Part shown: piece by piece, positions 59,587 to 64,000 of the stretch | Position numbering within the stretch: position 1 is the first letter of the stretch | How the letters are laid out: each line of letters opens with the position of its first letter | From: Paenibacillus faecalis | GTDB taxonomy: Bacteria; Bacillota; Bacilli; Paenibacillales; Paenibacillaceae | Direction: 5' to 3' | Length of the DNA stretch: 64,000 bases | Assembly (NCBI RefSeq): GCF_900289175.1 | Contig: NZ_LT985747.1 | Span: 1,949,912-2,013,911 of the forward strand | Position numbers and translations under genes: made by a program | The notes under the pieces: generated by a model | Seen by the model: the letters and a program-made list of their open reading frames with translations, nothing else | The model's database searches: none | Told to the model about the DNA's origin: nothing

Positions 59587-60897
59587 TTACGATTCCAACT
59601 GATAATGCTTCAGCACCACATCTGCCAATCCTGCTTTCTCTAGGAGAGGAACAGGTGCCAAGAAGGTTACAGTCACAACGCCCGGGTCCCGGCCAATATC
59701 GATCGAACCGTTTATTGTCGCCCGGTTCATCACTTCCGGTACGGAAATCCCAAGTACGTTTGCTGCCCGTTGCAGACCGCTCACGGTCGCCTCGTTGAGG
59801 GTAGCGCCTGTACCGATGAAGGAAATCGGTGCGGTATCCTCGATATGATCGAGCCCCCAGCTTCGGGCTGCTTGCAGCGCTCGTTCTTTCTCTTCACGGG
59901 TAAATGGTTTTGCCAGATATGGGAGATCTTCTTCCACAGGCAGCAGGACTGGACCATCCAGCTTCAACCCTTTGATGACGCGGACCTGTAGTGTTACAAT
60001 TCCGGCGACATCTGCGGTATGCCCTGCAATTTCTCCATTTCCTTGCATGGCATGCATATCGCCCAAGTACACTCCGCCTCCCGGAACTTTGACCGGACAG
60101 ATCAAGGTTGCATGTTCACGCACCCGGTTGATGTCCATATGTCCGTCTGTGCGTTCCTCCAACTGCTCCTTGGTTACGGCATAATCATGAGGCGCTTCAA
60201 GCAGGAAGGAACCGAAATCACCGGCGTTATGTGAGTCGGGAAAAGGGCGAGACGGTGTTGTTCCCAGTTGCCCCAGGAACGGTCTAACTCTAGCAACTGC
60301 ACCGACGATGTCATGTGGAGCGAATGTAACGATCGGATTTTGACTGGAACCGCCGGGGATCGCCATGAATCGGTGACCATCCTCCGCTATTTGTTTTGCC
60401 GCTTTCTGATGCAGGGTAACTCCTAACTGATGATGCGAGTCAAAGCCCATTGTATAACCATTTGTGAACACAAACGGTGTTACATCGGAGCCGCATGTAG
60501 TGCAGCGAACCGATTCCGGCCCGATTCCTTCAATCCGCGTTTCCGGATACATGGTTCCGCAAGTATTGCATTTTGCCGCAACGAATGGGTCACCGACGAA
60601 CCGGCCTTCCATCGTTTTGTCATTCCCTGAAGCGGTTGCAATCGAAGTCACACGAATCGATTTGATATGAACGGCGATTGCGTCACCGACCTCTGCACCT
60701 TCAACAAATACTGGCTTGGTTACTTCATGACCTCCGCGAAGCTTGGGCGTAATCATCGGTCCCCAACAACCAGGTGCGGTATTGGCAATAATATGCCCGC
60801 CATCACGAACAGGACCTAGCATAGGCTCGTTTGGATCTAAAATGCCATTCGTATAAGTGTCAACATAAACGGTTTCCTTTGCTTGCGCTGTGCTCAT
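59587..60897 (-). CDS. Acetamidase/formamidase family protein
   Basis: A 436-residue FmdA/AmdA family amidase on the minus strand starting at ATG 60897 (GGAGAGACG before it). It hydrolyses formamide, acetamide or similar short amides to ammonia and the acid. The GPVRDGGHIIANTAPGCWGP start, VPGGGVYLGDMHAMQGNGEI and GTGATLNEATVSG segments are typical. An inserted zinc-ribbon-like pair, CNTCGTMYPETRIEG and RCTTCGSDVTP, gives four cysteines and makes the protein longer than compact formamidases. It stands alone. Confidence 0.88.
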   Translation of the reverse strand: MSTAQAKETVYVDTYTNGILDPNEPMLGPVRDGGHIIANTAPGCWGPMITPKLRGGHEVTKPVFVEGAEVGDAIAVHIKSIRVTSIATASGNDKTMEGRFVGDPFVAAKCNTCGTMYPETRIEGIGPESVRCTTCGSDVTPFVFTNGYTMGFDSHHQLGVTLHQKAAKQIAEDGHRFMAIPGGSSQNPIVTFAPHDIVGAVARVRPFLGQLGTTPSRPFPDSHNAGDFGSFLLEAPHDYAVTKEQLEERTDGHMDINRVREHATLICPVKVPGGGVYLGDMHAMQGNGEIAGHTADVAGIVTLQVRVIKGLKLDGPVLLPVEEDLPYLAKPFTREEKERALQAARSWGLDHIEDTAPISFIGTGATLNEATVSGLQRAANVLGISVPEVMNRATINGSIDIGRDPGVVTVTFLAPVPLLEKAGLADVVLKHYQLES

Positions 60898-61036
60898 TCA
60901 TCGTCTCTCCTTATTCTTAGATGATCGTATGACTTGTGCGGTGTCTAATTACTAGTATAGTCCATATTGATCTCTGTATCCAAAATAGGTAGCAGGTGGA
61001 TGCTTGGAAGAATAGGCATCGGATATTTTACCCGCT

Positions 61037-61807
61037 TCAATTTAAATATTTCTCTAAATAATCAATTGGAATAGCAAGCCCGACCGTAGTCGATTGGTCC
61101 TGCTGAGCTATAGTTGTTGTAGCATACACAACGGCGATGACATGTCCATTGGTGTTGATCACTGGGCTGCCACTGTTCCCGCTATGTATTGGGGCCTTTA
61201 TCATCAGCATGGGAAGCTCGCGACTCTCTGATGGAGTCATACCTATTACGGTACCTTCAGTGGCAATTCGATAAAATGCTAATGGATTTCCTATAACATG
61301 AATAGGATCGCCTGCTTGATACGTGTTCTCCGTTTCCAATTGCAGCGTAGGCAAGTTGGTTTCATGGTCTCGAATCTTAAGTATTGCAATATCGATTTCA
61401 CTGTCATGGACGATAACATCGGCCAAATATGATTCTCCATGGAGAAATTGGACTATGCCAGCCTTGTCATCAGCCATTACATGCTGATTCGTAATAATAA
61501 GGCCGCTTGGGTCGATATTAAAGCCGGTGCCTTTGCGATCGCCGACACTGACATTGACTACGGCTTGTTTATATTGCTGAATCCGTTCTTCTTGTGATAA
61601 TTGGGAATCCTTCTTCAAAAACCGGAGCGACGGAAGGTTGTAAACCTGCGGTATAAAGGCAATCAGATTTCCAAAAAGCAAGATGACGAGCATAATAATG
61701 ATTGTTTTCTTGACCCACGTTCTTTTTGGAGGAGTATGAAGCTCATCCTCTTCATTATCTTCGTCTAGATTCCAAAATTGTTCATCCTGTTCATGAAGCA
61801 AATCATC
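61037..61807 (-). CDS. HtrA-like trypsin-family serine protease without PDZ domain
   Basis: A membrane-anchored protease on the minus strand. Start candidates are ATG 61807 and TTG 61801, neither with a good ribosome site. An acidic N-terminus precedes one membrane segment (IIIMLVILLFGNLIAFIP), followed by an S1C/trypsin-like domain outside the cell: His in ITNQHVMA, Asp in DIAILKI and Ser in HSGNSGSPVI. No PDZ domain follows, unlike HtrA/DegP. The adjacent upstream frame encodes an acidic extension (NDQKASTDPLEKPDD) that would join in frame if one T of the run at 61801-61804 were absent, so the N-terminus may be frameshifted. Confidence 0.83.
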   Translation of the reverse strand, partial: DDLLHEQDEQFWNLDEDNEEDELHTPPKRTWVKKTIIIMLVILLFGNLIAFIPQVYNLPSLRFLKKDSQLSQEERIQQYKQAVVNVSVGDRKGTGFNIDPSGLIITNQHVMADDKAGIVQFLHGESYLADVIVHDSEIDIAILKIRDHETNLPTLQLETENTYQAGDPIHVIGNPLAFYRIATEGTVIGMTPSESRELPMLMIKAPIHSGNSGSPVINTNGHVIAVVYATTTIAQQDQSTTVGLAIPIDYLEKYLN

Positions 61808-61969
61808 CGGCTTCTCTAGTGGATCTGTCGATGCTTTTTGATCATTTAACTCCTCGTTACGGATCGTCAGTACCTCCCTGCTATGAGAAAATAAACATTA
61901 CAGATTCAAGATGATTATAACAAACCTTGGCAGGCTGTAGTCGAAAACAGGTACATGATGTTTGTAAAA

Positions 61970-61997
61970 AAACAAAACAAGCCGAAGTCGTTGAGAC
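61970..61997 (-). terminator. Left half of a terminator hairpin split by the insertion sequence
   Basis: AACAAGCCGAAGTC (up to 61989) would pair with GACTTGCGGCTTGTT at 63444-63458 (one bulged G) if the inserted element and one GAC copy were removed. On the minus strand a run TTTTGTTTTTTT follows this arm. It was the terminator of the serine hydrolase gene. Confidence 0.75.
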
Positions 61998-62001
61998 TGA
62001 A

Positions 62002-62052
62002 CTGCACCCCAATTGTTAGACACACTCTAACAGTTGGGGGTGCAGTTTTTTT
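62002..62052 (+). terminator. Internal terminator hairpin at the IS left end, overlapping the orfA ribosome site
   Basis: CTGCACCCCAATTGTTAGA pairs with TCTAACAGTTGGGGGTGCAG, followed by seven Ts ending at the orfA ATG (62053). The GGGGG ribosome site lies inside the right arm. Such structures stop outside transcripts and mask translation of transposase from read-through RNA. Confidence 0.8.
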
Positions 62053-62583
62053 ATGACTAAATTTACGAAAGATAGTAAATTGGCGATAATTCAAGGGTAT
62101 GACCCTGATCTTATATCGCAGACGGAATACGCAAATCAAATGGGCGTTACTAAGTCCCAATTCCAATATTGGTTGAAGCTCTATGAGATGCATGGTCAGT
62201 CAGCCTTTATTAACGGCTATACAAATTATCCGGCAAGCTTTAAACTGGACGTACTCAATCATATGGCTCAATCAGACGCTTCTCTCATGGATACCGCTGC
62301 TCTGTTCAACCTTCCGGACTTCTCCATGTTGTATTCCTGGCAGAAAAAGATGGAGACAGGCGGTCTAGAAGCCCTTGAGCCAAAAAAGAAGGGGCGTCCA
62401 TCCATGAAGAAAGATTCCAATTCGTCTATCAAACGATCCGTAGTTGAAGGGTCTGACGAAGCACTTAAAGAACGTATCAAGCAGCTTGAAATGGAAAATG
62501 AGTATCTAAAAAAGTTGAATGCCTTAGTTCGAAACAAGGAAAAATCACCAAACAAGACAAAGCACAAGTCGTCTGGGAACTGA
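62053..62583 (+). CDS. IS3-family transposase OrfA (helix-turn-helix protein)
   Basis: A 176-residue protein starting at ATG 62053. Two helix-turn-helix units are visible (QTEYANQMGVTKSQFQYWLK; TAALFNLPDFSMLYSWQKKM), followed by a leucine-zipper-like coiled coil (LKERIKQLEMENEYLKKLNA) used for multimerisation. The end overlaps the frame of OrfB. A slippery heptamer in the coiled-coil region allows a -1 frameshift to make the OrfAB transposase. Confidence 0.9.
   Translation: MTKFTKDSKLAIIQGYDPDLISQTEYANQMGVTKSQFQYWLKLYEMHGQSAFINGYTNYPASFKLDVLNHMAQSDASLMDTAALFNLPDFSMLYSWQKKMETGGLEALEPKKKGRPSMKKDSNSSIKRSVVEGSDEALKERIKQLEMENEYLKKLNALVRNKEKSPNKTKHKSSGN
62508..62514 (+). promoter_or_regulatory. 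Programmed -1 frameshift site A-AAA-AAG
   Basis: In the orfA frame the heptamer reads A AAA AAG at the codons for Lys-Lys before LNALVRN. A -1 shift continues as VECLSSKQGKITKQ into WELRHKYPVMALVQ and the OrfB catalytic domain without a stop. Confidence 0.8.
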
Positions 62584-62597
62584 GGCATAAATATCCG

Positions 62598-63407
62598 GTG
62601 ATGGCACTCGTACAGCTGGCTGGTATCCCGCGCAGCACCTATTACAACCTTATAGCACGTATAAATCAACCAGATTTGAATACCGATTTGGAAGCTGAAA
62701 TTCAGTCAATTTACGCGGAACATGAGGGGCGTTACGGATATCGCCGTATTCGTGATGAACTGGTAACCCGTGGATGGAAAGTAAACCATAAGAAGGTTCA
62801 GCGGCTCATGAAAAAGCTAGGCATTAAATGCCTAGTCCGCATGAAAAAGTATAAGTCGTATAAAGGGACAGTGGGCAAGATTGCACCGAATCATCTGGAC
62901 CGCCAGTTCACGGCGGAGGCGCCAAATGAGAAATGGGTGACGGACATCACGGAGTTTAAGTTGTTTGGAGAAAAGCTGTATCTATCACCCATTTTGGACT
63001 TATTCAACGGGGAGATTATCACCTATACCATTGGTTCACGACCAACATATTCTCTGGTATCTGAAATGCTGGATGCAGGACTGAAGCGTCTGCCGGAAGA
63101 GCACCATCTTCTTCTTCATTCAGATCAAGGATGGCATTACCAAATGAAGCCGTATCGCCATGCGCTTAAGTCGAGAGGCATTCTCCAGAGCATGTCACGA
63201 AAAGGGAATTGTTACGATAATGCCGTCATAGAGAATTTCTTCGGTATTCTCAAGTCGGAGTTTCTGTACTGTAAAGAGTTTGAAAATGTGGAACATTTCA
63301 AGAAAGAACTGAAAAAATATATTGAATACTACAATACTAAACGGTTGAAGGCAAAATTCAAAATGAGTCCGGTACAGTACCGAACTCATTTTGAGAAAGC
63401 TGCCTGA
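62598..63407 (+). CDS. IS3-family transposase OrfB (DDE integrase core)
   Basis: A 269-residue frame from the first in-frame ATG; functionally it is the C-terminal part of OrfAB produced by frameshifting, with the frame open from 62514. IS3 features are GIPRSTYYNLI, HEGRYGYRRIRDEL and the DDE triad: Asp in NEKWVTDITEF, Asp in LLLHSDQGWHY and Glu in CYDNAVIENFFGILKSE. All catalytic residues are intact. It carries out cut or copy-and-paste transposition via a circular intermediate. Confidence 0.92.
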   Translation: MMALVQLAGIPRSTYYNLIARINQPDLNTDLEAEIQSIYAEHEGRYGYRRIRDELVTRGWKVNHKKVQRLMKKLGIKCLVRMKKYKSYKGTVGKIAPNHLDRQFTAEAPNEKWVTDITEFKLFGEKLYLSPILDLFNGEIITYTIGSRPTYSLVSEMLDAGLKRLPEEHHLLLHSDQGWHYQMKPYRHALKSRGILQSMSRKGNCYDNAVIENFFGILKSEFLYCKEFENVEHFKKELKKYIEYYNTKRLKAKFKMSPVQYRTHFEKAA

Positions 63408-63465
63408 TGAAATAACCGTGTCTAACTTTTGGGGGTCACTTCAGACTTGCGGCTTGTTGATTTCT

Positions 63466-64000
63466 TTATTTCAAATGATCGATGATCGCGCGGTAAGCGA
63501 TAACCGCCTCGTAATCATGAACATTAAATATCGTCGGATCTACTCCGGTTTTGACGATGACTGTACGTTCCTTCTGATTCACATAGATATGCTGGCCATA
63601 AATGCCGCGTGCCATAAATTCAGAGCCGTTGCTATTTTGCGGAACCCACCATTGATATTGGTATCCGAAGAAATCATCCGCTGCCTCTGGCAGCAAATCT
63701 GCCCGGCCGTCAAGCGTGACGGATTCTTTTACCCATTTTTCAGATATAACCTGACGTCCGTTCCAATCTCCGTTATGTAAATAGAGTCTTCCAAATTTGG
63801 CGTAATCTCGGAGCGTTGAATTAATGAACGTAAATGCAATCTCATTGCCGTGCAGATCGGTGTTCCAATACGCATCGTATTCCATACCAAGCGGCTGCCA
63901 AATTTTTTCTTCCAAATAAGCGGCGGCATTCATACCGGTTGTTCTTGCAATTAACATGCATAGAATCTGAGTATCTACGCTTTTATACTCAAATTTTCCG
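63466..64000 (-). CDS. Serine hydrolase, beta-lactamase class C family (5'-truncated by window edge)
   Basis: The minus-strand frame is open to the window edge; 177 residues of the C-terminal part are visible. Features of the class C beta-lactamase/esterase family include FEYKSVDTQIL, YLEEKIWQPLGMEYDAYWN, LRDYAKFGRLYLHNGDWNGR and GYQYQWWVP, with ARGIYGQHIYVN near the KTG-equivalent (VIVKTGVDP). The catalytic SxxK lies outside the window. The IS element sits 22 bases beyond its stop codon and splits its terminator. Confidence 0.85.
   Translation of the reverse strand, partial: GKFEYKSVDTQILCMLIARTTGMNAAAYLEEKIWQPLGMEYDAYWNTDLHGNEIAFTFINSTLRDYAKFGRLYLHNGDWNGRQVISEKWVKESVTLDGRADLLPEAADDFFGYQYQWWVPQNSNGSEFMARGIYGQHIYVNQKERTVIVKTGVDPTIFNVHDYEAVIAYRAIIDHLK

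Larger units (their letters stand above)
61998..63443 (+). mobile_element. Complete IS3-family insertion sequence (IS150-like), 1446 bp
   Basis: The ends are imperfect 26-bp inverted repeats: the left begins TGAACTGCACCCC and the right, reversed, begins TGAAGTGACCCCC; both close with GTTAGACAC. A 3-bp target duplication GAC flanks it (61995-61997 and 63444-63446), typical of the family. Two overlapping frames encode OrfA and OrfB, with a slippery A-AAA-AAG at 62508-62514. A related left-end remnant lies at 9781. All parts appear intact, so it may be active. Confidence 0.93.

Noticed and set aside
1..64000. CRISPR arrays, tRNA, rRNA and prophage genes
   Set aside because: I looked for regular spaced repeats, RNA gene signatures and phage structural genes and saw none.

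Overview
The window looks like a chromosomal segment of a Paenibacillus-type Firmicute. The base composition is moderate, Shine-Dalgarno sequences are strong (AGGAGG-like), and TTG and GTG starts are common. Gene families typical of Bacillales are present: DUF4179 anti-sigma-like proteins, a cydABCD block, a PTS trehalose operon with TreR, a ManR/ManP-like pair, bifunctional GshF, YoaP and a GH127/GH43 arabinoside pair. I see no rRNA, tRNA, CRISPR array or prophage. This identification is inference from gene content only.

Layout. 1-2240: a GH127 and a GH43 glycosidase for arabinose-containing glycans. 2794-3645: a DUF2785 protein. 3777-8021: a tandem sigma/anti-sigma region. One intact ECF sigma plus DUF4179 anti-sigma pair is followed by two decayed or remodelled copies. 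8405-9890: an alanyl-tRNA editing protein, an Excalibur-domain remnant and the left end of an old IS3-family element. 10406-16411: cytochrome bd oxidase (cydA, cydB) and the CydDC exporter, arranged as two translationally coupled pairs. 16512-18191: a membrane protein and an acetyl-esterase. 18267-22178: a heterodimeric ABC exporter behind a leader that looks like a transcription attenuator. 22445-25919: a decayed gene, a dispersed intergenic repeat, an ArsR/CadC regulator and a Cd/Zn P-type ATPase with a visible operator. 25945-28841: a DeoR repressor divergent from a Gfo/Idh/MocA dehydrogenase plus sugar isomerase pair. 28933-31915: YoaP-like acetyltransferase, small membrane protein and ABC-F ATPase. 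32149-36200: an ArsR-MATE-GshF gene string. 36283-45086: two PTS loci, ManP/ManR-like and treA-treP-treR. 45268-46601: a small DUF2089 pair and an L,D-transpeptidase. 46726-52091: a five-gene molybdenum hydroxylase (xanthine dehydrogenase-like) operon with its maturation factors. 52076-56687: aromatic acid exporter-like protein, kinase-like protein, candidate structured RNA, and a ROK regulator plus MFS pair behind a long palindrome. 57094-59475: a 793-residue protein with a C-terminal prenyl diphosphate synthase domain and a divergent Asp-rich N-terminal half. 59587-61807: acetamidase/formamidase and an HtrA-like protease. 61998-63443: a complete IS3-family element inserted in a terminator stem. 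63466-64000: a truncated serine hydrolase.

How the parts work together. Sugar acquisition (arabinosides, trehalose, a mannose/fructose-type sugar) is regulated locally, with TreR-type operators, a cre-like site and a ROK-type palindrome all visible. Several modules concern stress and detoxification: CadA with its ArsR regulator, the attenuator-controlled exporter, ABC-F, MATE with glutathione synthesis, and cytochrome bd. The most unusual items are the decaying sigma/anti-sigma array, the three-way attenuator before the ABC exporter, the large putative isoprenoid synthase, the ArsR-MATE-GshF operon and the insertion sequence that split a terminator hairpin.
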